Shown here: positions 1 to 7,732 of the stretch, in pieces | How the letters are laid out: each line of letters starts with the position of its first letter | Position numbering within the stretch: the first letter of the stretch is position 1 | NCBI RefSeq assembly: GCF_004364245.1 | Contig: NZ_SOAV01000005.1 | Span: forward strand, 434,001 to 498,000 | Direction of reading: 5' to 3' | Source of the DNA: Streptomyces sp. BK208 | Lineage (GTDB): Bacteria > Actinomycetota > Actinomycetes > Streptomycetales > Streptomycetaceae | DNA: 64,000 bases | Made by a program: the position numbers and the translations under genes | The notes under the pieces: generated by a model | Database searches by the model: none | Seen by the model: only the letters and a program-made list of their open reading frames with translations | Told to the model about the DNA's origin: nothing

Positions 1-1647
1 CGTGCCGGTGGCCGGGCAGCTGGTCTTGAGGACCTTGTAGTCCTCGATGCCCGCCTCGTAGGTGCCGGTCGCCGGGCCGGTCGCGGTGCCGCCGGGGGCG
101 GCCTGCGTGACACCGGTCCAGCCGCGGCCGTAGAAGCCGATGCCGATCAGCAGCTTGCCGGCCGGCACGCCCCTGGCCTTGAACTTCGCCATCGCGTCGG
201 CGGTGTTGAAGCCCTGCTGCGGGATGCCGTCGTACGCGGTCAGCGGCGAGTGCGGGGCGGTCGGGCCGTTCTTCGCCCAGGCGCCGAAGAAGTCGTACGT
301 CATCACGTTGTACCAGTTGATGTACTTCGAGGCCTCGCCGTAGTCGGCGGCCTCGATCTTGCCGCCGTCCGAGCCGTCGGCGGTGACGGCCGCGGTGATC
401 AGGTAGTCCTGGCCGAACTCGGCGCGCATGGCCTTCATCATGCTGCTGAAGGCGTTCGGGGCGCTGGTCTCGTCGCAGCTGAGACCGCAGGCGTTCGGGT
501 ACTCCCAGTCCAGGTCGATGCCGTCGAAGACGTCCGCCCAGCGCGGGTCCTCGACCAGGTCGTGACAGGACTTGGCGAAGGCGGCCGGGTTCTTCACGGC
601 GTCGGGGAAGCCGCCGGACCAGGTCCAGCCGCCGAAGGAGTAGAGGATCTTGATGTTCGGGTACTTGGCCTTCAGCTTGCGCAGCTGGTTGAAGTTGCCG
701 CGCAGGGGCTGGTCCCAGGTGTCGGCGACGCCGTCGACGGACTGGTCGGCGGTGTACGCCTTGTCGTAGTCGGCGTAGGAGTCGCCGATGGTGCACTTGC
801 CGCCCTGGACGTTGCCGAAGGCGTAGTTGATGTGCGTGATCTTCGCGGCGGAGCCGGAGGTGACCAGGTTCTTCACGTGGTAGTTGCGCCCGTAGACGCC
901 CCAGTTGGTGAAGTAGCCCATCTTGACCTCGTCACCGGTGCCGGGGTTGCCGCCGTCCCCGCCGCCGGTGGTGGTGACCTTCACGGAGCCGCTGGCCGGA
1001 CCGGTCTGGTCGGCGGTGTCACGGGCCTTGACGCTGTACGAGTACGCGGTGCCCTTGGTGAGGCCGGTGTCCGTGTAGGTGGTGCCGGTGACGGTGGCGA
1101 CCTTCGCGCCGTCCCGCAGCACGTCGTAGTTCTTGACGCCCTTGTCGTCGGTGGCCGCCGCCCAGGACAGCTTCACCGAGGTGTCGGTGACGTTCGAGGC
1201 GGTGGGTGTACCGGGCGCGGAGGGGGCCGCGTCGCCGGGCACCGAGGTGCCGTCGCAGCTGCCGCCGTTGAGCTTGCAGTTGGACGGGGAGCCGGGGCCG
1301 CTGCCGTTGAAGCCGAAGGAGACCGAGGCGCCGGGGGCGAGCGTCCCGTTCCAGCCGACGTTCTTGGCGGTCCAGTGGTCGGCGGAGTTGGTGACGGTGG
1401 CGTCCCAGGCGGAGGTGACCTTGGTGCCGGAGGGGAAGTCCCACTCGACGGTCCAGGAGCTGAGGGGGGTGGTGCCGGTGTTCTTCACCGTCCAGCTGCC
1501 GCCGAAGCCCGTGCCCCAGTCCGAGGTCTTGGCGAACGTGGCCGTCGCGCTGGTGGCCGCCTGCGCCGGGCTCGCGAGGCCGACCAGGCCGGCCAGGGGA
1601 AGCGCCAGGGTCGCTGCGAGTGCCGCGGCTTTGTGTCTGAAGCGCAT
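1..1647 (-). CDS. chiC: Secreted family 18 chitinase with CBM2 and FnIII domains (3' end outside window)
   Basis: Endochitinase that hydrolyses chitin outside the cell. The 549 codons present give a signal peptide (residues 1-30, ending AQA), a CBM2-type chitin/cellulose-binding domain (about 31-132), a linker, a fibronectin III domain (about 141-225), a Gly-rich linker and a GH18 barrel. The GH18 signature DGIDLDWEYP is intact, with the catalytic acid at Glu382. The C-terminus lies beyond base 1. The ATG at 1647 is preceded by the strong ribosome site TAAGGAGGCG (1651-1660). The domain order and the adjacent chiR/chiS genes match ChiC of S. coelicolor/S. lividans. The promoter is annotated separately. 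Confidence 0.95.
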   Translation of the reverse strand, partial: MRFRHKAAALAATLALPLAGLVGLASPAQAATSATATFAKTSDWGTGFGGSWTVKNTGTTPLSSWTVEWDFPSGTKVTSAWDATVTNSADHWTAKNVGWNGTLAPGASVSFGFNGSGPGSPSNCKLNGGSCDGTSVPGDAAPSAPGTPTASNVTDTSVKLSWAAATDDKGVKNYDVLRDGAKVATVTGTTYTDTGLTKGTAYSYSVKARDTADQTGPASGSVKVTTTGGGDGGNPGTGDEVKMGYFTNWGVYGRNYHVKNLVTSGSAAKITHINYAFGNVQGGKCTIGDSYADYDKAYTADQSVDGVADTWDQPLRGNFNQLRKLKAKYPNIKILYSFGGWTWSGGFPDAVKNPAAFAKSCHDLVEDPRWADVFDGIDLDWEYPNACGLSCDETSAPNAFSSMMKAMRAEFGQDYLITAAVTADGSDGGKIEAADYGEASKYINWYNVMTYDFFGAWAKNGPTAPHSPLTAYDGIPQQGFNTADAMAKFKARGVPAGKLLIGIGFYGRGWTGVTQAAPGGTATGPATGTYEAGIEDYKVLKTSCPATGT

Positions 1648-1711
1648 GTGCGCCTCCTTATATGACGTTGTTGTTGTGGGCATGACTGAGCCTCATGCCC
1701 GCAGTGCCGCG

Positions 1712-1753
1712 AGAATAGAAAGGTCTGGACCATAGGTCAATAGGTCTGGACCA
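1712..1753 (-). promoter_or_regulatory. chiC promoter with paired 12-bp chitinase direct repeats
   Basis: On the minus strand a -35 box TTGACC (1735-1740) and a -10 box TATTCT (1712-1717) are separated by exactly 17 bp. Two identical copies of TGGTCCAGACCT lie at 1742-1753, just upstream of -35, and at 1721-1732, inside the spacer, 21 bp apart (two helical turns). Such 12-bp repeats are the known signature of Streptomyces chitinase promoters, and the GGTCCAGACC core is close to the DasR dre consensus. Which protein (ChiR, DasR or both) binds here is inferred. Confidence 0.85.
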
Positions 1754-1794
1754 ATGTGCCGCAGTGTGGTTGAGCCGGTGACCGAGAGGGGAAA

Positions 1795-2436
1795 CTAGAT
1801 CCCCAACTCCTGCGCCAGCACCGCCGCCTGCACCCGGCTGCGCAGCCCCAGCTTCCCCAGCAGCCGGCTCACGTGCGTCTTCACCGTGGCCTCCGCCATG
1901 TCCAGTTGCTCGGCGACCGCGGCGTTGGAGAGTCCCTGGCCCAGACAGGACAGCACCTCGCGCTCCCGCCGGGTCAGCTCCCGCAGCACCGCCGGATCGG
2001 CGCCCGGCTCCCGTACCGGCTTGGCGGCGAACTCGGCGATCAGCCGCCGGGTGACGGCCGGGGCCACGATGCCCGCGCCGCCCGCCACCGTGCGCACGGC
2101 CGTGAGCAGGTCCTTGGCGTCGGTGTTCTTCAGCAGGAACCCGGCGGCCCCCGCCCGCAGCGCCCCGAAGACGTACTCGTCCAGGTCGAAGGTGGTCAGC
2201 ACCAGCACGTCGGCGAGCCGCTCCCCGACCACGATCCGGGTCGCCGCGACGCCGTCCAGGCGGGGCATCTGCACGTCCATCAGCACCAGGTCGGGACGGA
2301 GTTCGCGGGCGAGCGCCACCGCCTGCTCGCCGTCGGCGGCCTCGCCCACCACCTCGACGTCCGGTGCGCTGTTCAGGATCAGCACCAGTCCCGCGCGGAC
2401 GGCGGACTGGTCCTCGGCGACGAGGACGCGGATCAT
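1795..2436 (-). CDS. chiR: NarL/LuxR-type response regulator beside chiC
   Basis: 213-aa response regulator with an N-terminal receiver (phospho-acceptor Asp54 in VLMD, acidic pair near residue 8) and a C-terminal LuxR helix-turn-helix (about residues 148-205, LTRREREVL motif). The ATG overlaps the kinase stop codon by 4 bp (ATGA) and has the ribosome site GAAGGAG, so the pair is translationally coupled. In S. coelicolor the equivalent ChiR is reported to be needed for chiC expression. The immediate position upstream of chiC in the same orientation supports that role here. A 147-bp gap with its own promoter separates it from chiC. Confidence 0.88.
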   Translation of the reverse strand: MIRVLVAEDQSAVRAGLVLILNSAPDVEVVGEAADGEQAVALARELRPDLVLMDVQMPRLDGVAATRIVVGERLADVLVLTTFDLDEYVFGALRAGAAGFLLKNTDAKDLLTAVRTVAGGAGIVAPAVTRRLIAEFAAKPVREPGADPAVLRELTRREREVLSCLGQGLSNAAVAEQLDMAEATVKTHVSRLLGKLGLRSRVQAAVLAQELGI

Positions 2437-3665
2437 GCGAGGTCTCCTTCGGTGAGGGGCAGGGTGGCGCGTACGGCCCAGATCGTGCCGCCCGCAGGAC
2501 CGGGGCCCGGCGCCGGGCCCGCCTCGAAGGTGCCGTGCAGCAGTGCGGCCCGCTCCCGCATCCCGACCAGACCGGCACCCGAGCCGGGGACGCGCGGGGT
2601 GTCCCGGTCGCCGTACGGGCTGGTCACCTCGACCCGCAGGGCGCCCTCGTACCGGGCGAGCCGCACCCGGACCGTCCCCTTCGAGGCGTGTTTGAGCGCG
2701 TTGGTGAGCGACTCCTGCACGATGCGGTACGCGGCCAGTTCGACCGGTGCGGGCAGGCTCTCGCCGGGTCCGGCGCGGGGTGCCGAGCCGGGTCCGGCGT
2801 CGAGGGCGGCGTCGAGGGTGACGTCGAGCCCGTTGGCGCGGGCGCCGTCGACCAGCGCGCCGACCCCGTCGAGGGTGGGTGCTGCGGCCGGTTCGGTGTC
2901 CCCGCCCTCGTCCCGCAGAATGCCGATGAGACGGCGCATCTCGGCCAGGCCGGCCACGCTGTTCTCGCGGATCACGCCGAGCGCCTGCCGGGTGGTCGCC
3001 GCGTCGTCCAGGGAGAGGGCGGCCGTGGAGTGGACGGCGATCGCGGAGAGGTGGCCCGCGACCAGGTCGTGCAGCTCGCGGGCCATCCGGGAGCGCTCCG
3101 CCGTCACCGCCTGGGACCGGTCCATCTCGGCGAGCAGCGCGGTCTGCTCGGCCCGCAGCAGCGCGGCGTCGGCGGCCTCGCGGTGATTGCGGACGATGAG
3201 GCCCGTGGAGGCGGGAGCGAACGACACGATGCCGACGGCGACACCGATCAGCAGCGCCTCGGGCACCCGCCACAGCGCGAACGGCACGACGGTGCCGGCC
3301 ACGGTGAGCAGCCCGGTGATCCACGGGATGCGGCGGGCCGAGGCGGGCGGGCCGTACAGCACGGCGGCGTACATCAGGTCGGTGTACATGATCACCGTGA
3401 CCAGGCTGCCCCGGGTGAGGGTGTCCGCGATCAGGGCGGCGGTGCCGACCAGCAGGCCGGTGCGGGGCGCGGCCCGGCGCAGCAGCTCGCAGCCCGCCAT
3501 GACGACGAGCGGCACCAGCAGCGGCCAGCGGCCGTCGAACAGGACGACCGGCTCGTCGGCCGGCCGCACCCCCAGACCGATGCCCCACAGCAGCAGCCCG
3601 CCGAGCAGCCCGGCCGACGCGGCGTACGCGTCGAAGCGGCGCGGGCGGGGGAGTCGTGGGGCCAT
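2433..3665 (-). CDS. chiS: Membrane sensor histidine kinase, partner of ChiR
   Basis: About 410 aa. The N-terminal part has four to five hydrophobic segments (roughly residues 14-150) and almost no extracellular domain, so the kinase may sense within the membrane. A HisKA_3 dimerisation helix follows with phospho-acceptor His199 in RELHDLVAGHLS, then an HATPase domain with an N-box (ESLTNALKHA) and glycine-rich GLVGMRER. The usual second His of the HDxVAHHLS motif is Gly here. I chose the ATG at 3665, which leads into MAPRLPRPRR. An in-frame ATG at 3728 exists but has a poor ribosome site. It overlaps chiR by 4 bp. Confidence 0.85.
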   Translation of the reverse strand: MAPRLPRPRRFDAYAASAGLLGGLLLWGIGLGVRPADEPVVLFDGRWPLLVPLVVMAGCELLRRAAPRTGLLVGTAALIADTLTRGSLVTVIMYTDLMYAAVLYGPPASARRIPWITGLLTVAGTVVPFALWRVPEALLIGVAVGIVSFAPASTGLIVRNHREAADAALLRAEQTALLAEMDRSQAVTAERSRMARELHDLVAGHLSAIAVHSTAALSLDDAATTRQALGVIRENSVAGLAEMRRLIGILRDEGGDTEPAAAPTLDGVGALVDGARANGLDVTLDAALDAGPGSAPRAGPGESLPAPVELAAYRIVQESLTNALKHASKGTVRVRLARYEGALRVEVTSPYGDRDTPRVPGSGAGLVGMRERAALLHGTFEAGPAPGPGPAGGTIWAVRATLPLTEGDLA

Positions 3666-3817
3666 GCCCCCATCCAACACGGCCCCCGCGCCGCCCGCCT
3701 GACACCCGGGAAGGGTTCCGCACTGCATCTTTCGATGTACCGGAGGTTCGTCACCGGCGACGACGAGCCCGGCGGATTCCCGGAGGAGCCTGGAACGGTG
3801 AACGAAGGGAGTGCGTC

Positions 3818-4402
3818 GTGGTCGTCGCGTTGATCATCGCCTGCGAGGTCGGCTTCTGGGTCCTGCTCGCCCTCGGCCTGGGCGCCCGCTACCTGCTGAA
3901 CTGGCGGCGCACCGGTGTCTTCCTGCTGCTGTGCGAGCCCGTCCTGGAACTGGTGCTGTTCGCCGTCACGGCGTACGACCTGAAGAACGGCGCCGAGCCC
4001 GGCTGGGAGCACGGCCTGGCCGCGCTGTACATCGGCTGCACCGTCGCCTACGGCCACCGCACGATCCGTTGGCTCGACGGCCACGCCGCCCACCGCCTGG
4101 CCGGCGGCCCGCCCCCGGTCAGACCCCCGCGCCACGGCATGCCCCGGGCGCGGCACGAGGGCGCGCTGTGGCTGCGCACGCTGCTGGGCGCCGCCGTGGC
4201 CTGCGCCCTGCTCCAGGGTGCCGTCTGGTACGTCGGCGGCGACGGCGACGTCTCGTCACTGCGGTCCTTCCAGTGGACGGCCCTGCGCGTCACCGGCATC
4301 CACGGCCTGATCGCCCTCACGTACCCGCTCTGGCCGAAGAGGGCCCCGGCGGGTGGGCCGCAGCCCGTGGCCGGCCGGCGCGAGCGGGAGGTGCACCGGT
4401 GA
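3818..4402 (+). CDS. Small integral membrane protein, unknown function
   Basis: 194 aa starting at a GTG 7 bp after GAAGGGA. At least four hydrophobic segments are visible: about residues 3-22, 34-52, 68-80 and 122-140, with a further one near 165. A basic proline-rich cytoplasmic loop lies in the middle and a basic tail at the end. I do not recognise a named family. It overlaps the next small membrane gene by 4 bp (GTGA), so the two are probably co-translated and may act together. It diverges from chiS, and the 152-bp gap must hold promoters for both directions. Confidence 0.7.
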   Translation: MVVALIIACEVGFWVLLALGLGARYLLNWRRTGVFLLLCEPVLELVLFAVTAYDLKNGAEPGWEHGLAALYIGCTVAYGHRTIRWLDGHAAHRLAGGPPPVRPPRHGMPRARHEGALWLRTLLGAAVACALLQGAVWYVGGDGDVSSLRSFQWTALRVTGIHGLIALTYPLWPKRAPAGGPQPVAGRREREVHR

Positions 4403-4587
4403 ACCGGGCGCACAGGAACCTCCTCGAAGGCGTCGTCACCCTGCTCGCCGGTCTCGCCCTGTGGCTGTTCACCGGCGACGTGGAGCTCCCGGTGGTCAGC
4501 CTGACCAAGGTGGGCGCCGTGATGGTGTGCGTCGGGGCGGCGCAGGCCGCGTGGGGCGGGTACGGCGCCGTCCGTCGCCAGGTCTGA
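4399..4587 (+). CDS. 62-aa membrane protein coupled to the upstream gene (DUF5708-like)
   Basis: A 62-residue protein with two hydrophobic helices (about residues 9-25 and 36-55) separated by a short acidic turn (GDVELP). The GTG start overlaps the upstream stop as GTGA. It resembles the very small two-helix DUF5708 proteins common in Streptomyces, though I recall that family only loosely. Nothing indicates a catalytic role. A small membrane subunit or modulator of the preceding protein is the simplest reading. A hairpin region follows directly. Confidence 0.6.
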   Translation: MNRAHRNLLEGVVTLLAGLALWLFTGDVELPVVSLTKVGAVMVCVGAAQAAWGGYGAVRRQV

Positions 4588-4603
4588 CACGCGGGGCCGG
4601 GAA

Positions 4604-4679
4604 GCGCCCGAAGGGGCGCGGGGCCGAGTCGACCCGCGGCTCCGCCGCGTGGGCGCGACCACTCACGGCGGAGCCGCGG
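4604..4679. terminator. Two inverted repeats between convergent genes
   Basis: GCGCCC/GGGCGC hairpin at 4604-4619 (4-nt loop), then a perfect 14-bp inverted repeat with arms 4634-4647 and 4666-4679 and an 18-nt loop. They sit between the convergent small membrane gene and the cobalamin adenosyltransferase and fit a bidirectional terminator of the U-less type usual in Streptomyces. Confidence 0.65.
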
Positions 4680-4719
4680 ACGCGCGACGGCTGTCGTCCC
4701 CGGCACACCCGCGGAGCGT

Positions 4720-5292
4720 CTAGCGCTCCCCGCCCGGCACCCACAGGACGTCGCCGACCTCCTTGTTGGCCACCCGGGCCAGGATGAACAGGAGGTCGGA
4801 GAGGCGGTTCAGGTAGGTCGCGGTGAGCGGGTTCATCGACTCGCCGTGCACCTCCAGCGCCGCCCAGGTGGAGCGTTCCGCGCGGCGGACCACCGTGCAC
4901 GCCTGGTGCAGCAGGGCCGCGCCGGGGGTGCCGCCGGGGAGGATGAAGGAGCGGAGCTTCTCCACCTCGGCCAGGTAGCGGTCGCAGTCCGCCTCCAGCT
5001 TGTCGACGTAGAACTGCTCGACCCGCAGCGGCGGGTACTCCGGGTTCTCCACCACCGGCGTGGACAGGTCCGCGCCCACGTCGAACAGGTCGTTCTGGAC
5101 GCGGACGAGGACCTTGACCACGTCCTCGGACAGGCCGCCGAGGGCGAGGGCGGCACCGATCACCGCGTTCGCCTCGTTCGCGTCGGCGTACGCGGAGATC
5201 CTGAGGTCGGTCTTGGGGACCCGGCTCATGTCGCCGAGGGCGGTGGTGCCCTGGTCGCCGGTCCGGGTGTAGATGCGCGTCAGGTTGACCAT
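4720..5292 (-). CDS. PduO-type ATP:cob(I)alamin adenosyltransferase
   Basis: 190 aa, the normal length for a PduO-type corrinoid adenosyltransferase, which transfers adenosyl from ATP to cob(I)alamin to make coenzyme B12. The N-terminal TRTGDQGTTALGD motif binds ATP. The conserved Arg-rich VRRAERS segment and the Asn-containing PLTATYLNRLSDLLF region are present. It is cytoplasmic and a five-helix bundle by family. It would supply cofactor for B12 enzymes such as IcmA in this window and methylmalonyl-CoA mutase elsewhere. It is followed at 14 bp by the ABC permease end of the neighbouring operon on the same strand. Confidence 0.93.
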   Translation of the reverse strand: MVNLTRIYTRTGDQGTTALGDMSRVPKTDLRISAYADANEANAVIGAALALGGLSEDVVKVLVRVQNDLFDVGADLSTPVVENPEYPPLRVEQFYVDKLEADCDRYLAEVEKLRSFILPGGTPGAALLHQACTVVRRAERSTWAALEVHGESMNPLTATYLNRLSDLLFILARVANKEVGDVLWVPGGER

Positions 5293-5305
5293 CCGGCCAG
5301 CGTAG

Positions 5306-6082
5306 TCAGGCCCCGGCGGTACGGAACACGCGTGTGCCCACCGTCACGGCCAGCGCGGTGAGGCCGAGGGCCACCAGGGTGCCGTACAGCATGTGCGCGG
5401 TCGCGTAGGAGCCGACGTACGCGTCCCGCACCGCGTCCACCAGATAGCGGAACGGCATCAGGTGCGAGAGCACGTCCAGCCACGCCGGGCCGAGCGTCAT
5501 CGGGAGCATCAGGCCGGACAGCAGCATCGACGGCATGGTGAGGGCGTTGATCGCGGGCCCGAACTCCTGCGGGGTGCGGACCTTCATCGCCAGGGTGTAC
5601 GACAGCGACGCCAGCGACACCGTCAGCAGGGCGACGAACACGAAGCCGATCAGCACGCCGGGCAGCGGCGCGCGCAGGCCCATCAGCAGGGCCGCGAGGA
5701 CCAGCAGCACCGCCTGGAAGGCGAAGACGGTGGCGTCCCGCAGCACCCGCCCGAGCAGCAGCGCGAGCCGGCTGACGGGTGTGACCCGCATCCGCTCCAC
5801 CACCCCCTGACCGTTCTCGATGATGATCGAGAAGCCCGCGAAGGAGGCGCCGAAGAGGCCGAGTTGGAGCAGCAGGCCGGGGACGAGGACCTGCCAGGAG
5901 CTGCCCCGCCCGCCGAGCGGCAGGCCGGTCAGCAGCGGGCCGAAGAAGAGCAGGTACAGCAGGGGCATCAGCACGCCGAACAGCAGCGCGAAGCGGGAAC
6001 GCAGGGACTGGCGCAGGTAGCGGCCGTAGATCAGGCCGGTGTCGTGGAGCAGCATCGGGTCCTCGGGTCCTCGGTGTCTCAT
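5306..6082 (-). CDS. ABC-2 family exporter permease (DrrB-like)
   Basis: About 258 aa with six membrane segments and the ABC-2 membrane fold of drug/lipid exporters. The start at 6082 overlaps the ATPase stop as ATGA. An alternative ATG at 6055 (MLLHDTG) gives 249 aa and has GAGGAC just upstream, so the start is not settled. Together with the ATPase gene at 6079-6861 it forms a DrrAB-type efflux pair. The divergent TetR gene beyond the ATPase suggests induction by the exported compound. The substrate cannot be told from the sequence. Confidence 0.88.
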   Translation of the reverse strand: MRHRGPEDPMLLHDTGLIYGRYLRQSLRSRFALLFGVLMPLLYLLFFGPLLTGLPLGGRGSSWQVLVPGLLLQLGLFGASFAGFSIIIENGQGVVERMRVTPVSRLALLLGRVLRDATVFAFQAVLLVLAALLMGLRAPLPGVLIGFVFVALLTVSLASLSYTLAMKVRTPQEFGPAINALTMPSMLLSGLMLPMTLGPAWLDVLSHLMPFRYLVDAVRDAYVGSYATAHMLYGTLVALGLTALAVTVGTRVFRTAGA

Positions 6083-6861
6083 ACGGTCATGGGGGCGGCG
6101 TCGGCCGGGGTGGTGCCGCGGCCGGTGACGGCCAGGAACGTGTCCTGGAGGGAGGCGTCCGGCGAACCGCCGTACTCCTGCTTCAGGGCGGCGGGCGTGC
6201 CCTCGGCGGCCACCACCCCGCCGTCCACGACCACCAGGCGGTCGGAGAGGGCGTCGGCCTCGTCGAGGTAGTGGGTGGTCAGGAAGACCGTGGTGCCGTG
6301 CTCGTCGCGCAGCCGGCGGACCAGGTCCCACAGGCCGGCGCGGCTGCCCGGGTCCAGACCGGTCGTCGGCTCGTCCAGGAAGAGCACCTTCGGGCGGTGC
6401 GTGAGCGCCATCGCGATGTCCAGCCGGCGCCGCTGCCCGCCGGAGAGCGTGCCGCACTTGCGGTCGAGCAGCTCGGTGAGGTCCAGGTCGCGGGCCAGTT
6501 CCCGGGCGCGCTCACCGGCCCGCGCCCGGGGCAGGCGGTACAGGCGTCCCTGGGTGACCAGCTCCTCCCGCACCGTGATCTGCGCGTCCACCCCGCCCGA
6601 CTGGGCCACGTAACCGCAGGCCGCGCGCACTCCGGCCGGGTCGGTCGCCAGGTCGTGCCCGGCGACGGTGGCCGCGCCGCCGGTGGGGGCGAGCAGCGTC
6701 GTGAGCATTCGCAGGGTGGTGGTCTTGCCCGCGCCGTTGGGGCCCAGAAGGCCCAGGATCTCGCCCTCGCGGACGGTGAGGTCGATGCCGCGCACCGCTT
6801 CGACCGGGCCGCGTTTCGTCGTGAAGGTGCGGGCCAGCCCGGCCGTACTGATGATTGCCAT
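6079..6861 (-). CDS. ABC exporter ATP-binding protein (DrrA-like)
   Basis: 260-aa ATPase with Walker A GPNGAGKTTT, signature LSGGQRRRLD, Walker B VLFLDEPTTGLDP and the switch His in LTTHYLDEADAL, so it is a complete ATPase. It drives the adjacent ABC-2 permease, to which it is translationally coupled. Start chosen at the ATG at 6861 (MAIISTAG). Upstream in-frame codons run into the intergenic region shared with the divergent TetR gene and are not protein-like. The ribosome site is weak. Confidence 0.9.
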   Translation of the reverse strand: MAIISTAGLARTFTTKRGPVEAVRGIDLTVREGEILGLLGPNGAGKTTTLRMLTTLLAPTGGAATVAGHDLATDPAGVRAACGYVAQSGGVDAQITVREELVTQGRLYRLPRARAGERARELARDLDLTELLDRKCGTLSGGQRRRLDIAMALTHRPKVLFLDEPTTGLDPGSRAGLWDLVRRLRDEHGTTVFLTTHYLDEADALSDRLVVVDGGVVAAEGTPAALKQEYGGSPDASLQDTFLAVTGRGTTPADAAPMTV

Positions 6862-6883
6862 GCCGCCCAGAAAAACAGAGACA

Positions 6884-6914
6884 CTGAAATTTTGCAATGC
6901 CTCCAAGTTTTCAG
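6884..6914. promoter_or_regulatory. Putative TetR operator between the ABC exporter and tetR
   Basis: An imperfect inverted repeat with CTGAAATTTT (6884-6893) facing AAGTTTTCAG (6905-6914) lies in an unusually A/T-rich 93-bp divergent intergenic region. Eight of ten arm positions pair. Position and AT content suit a shared operator-promoter bound by the TetR protein encoded at 6955. This is inferred; no binding data. Confidence 0.5.
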
Positions 6915-6954
6915 CGGCTCCAGCCGTCGGGGCCGGCGCGGCTAGGATGCGGGC

Positions 6955-7596
6955 ATGGCCGAGGGACTCAGGGAACGGAAGAAGCGGCAGACCCGGCAGT
7001 ACATCTCGGATGTCGCCACGGGGCTGTTCCTGGAGCGCGGCTTCGAGGCCGTGACGGTGGCGGAGGTCGCGGACGCCGCGAACGTCTCCGTCAACACCGT
7101 CTACAACTACTTCCCGGCCAAGGAGGACCTGTTCCTCGACCGCTCCAGGGGCGTGGTCGACCGGCTGTCGCGCTGGGTGCGCGGCCGGGGCGACGGGGAG
7201 TCGGCCGCTCGGGCCGTGCTCCGGGAGCTGCGCGAGGAGGTCGAGTCGGTTTCGCCCCGGATCGGCCTCATGGACGGATACGCGCGTTTCATGGGAGTCA
7301 TCCACTCCTCGCCCGCGCTGCGTTCCCGGCTCTGGGCGATCGGCCAGGAGGTGCAGGACAACCTCGAGCGCACCCTGCGCGAGGAGACCGGCGCCCCGGA
7401 CGACGAGCCCGTCCCCTCGCTGATGGCGGGTCAGATCGGCTGGCTGCACAGCACGGTGATGGCCAGCATCGGCCGTCGCATGATGACCGGCGGAAAACCC
7501 GCCGAAGTGTCCCGCGACGTCCTCGTGCTGCTGGACGAGATGGAGGACCTGCTGAGCGAGAAGGTGCTCAACTACGCCGTACGGGGCGCCGAGTGA
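6955..7596 (+). CDS. TetR family regulator of the divergent ABC exporter
   Basis: 213 aa. The N-terminal helix-turn-helix (about residues 10-56) contains RQYISDVATGLFLERGFEAV and VSVNTVYNYFPAKEDLF, the standard TetR pattern. The C-terminal ligand domain is not recognisable by motif. It is transcribed divergently from a DrrAB-like exporter, the classic arrangement for a repressor of an efflux pump that also represses itself. The next gene downstream, a dehydrogenase, is separated by 136 bp and is probably an independent unit. Confidence 0.88.
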   Translation: MAEGLRERKKRQTRQYISDVATGLFLERGFEAVTVAEVADAANVSVNTVYNYFPAKEDLFLDRSRGVVDRLSRWVRGRGDGESAARAVLRELREEVESVSPRIGLMDGYARFMGVIHSSPALRSRLWAIGQEVQDNLERTLREETGAPDDEPVPSLMAGQIGWLHSTVMASIGRRMMTGGKPAEVSRDVLVLLDEMEDLLSEKVLNYAVRGAE

Positions 7597-7732
7597 CACC
7601 CGGACGACACCCCTCGGTGTGACGTCCGTCATTTGAGACGTGACGCGCGTTACTAACCGGTCACACAGCGCCTCACGCCCGCTAATCTCCGGCCGAGAGA
7701 CGAGAATCAGCGCGTATCAGGGGAGTCGCACA

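Noticed and set aside
6079..7632. N-terminally extended ABC ATPase of 517 residues
   Set aside because: The extension is antisense to the TetR gene and not protein-like. The ATPase starts at 6861.
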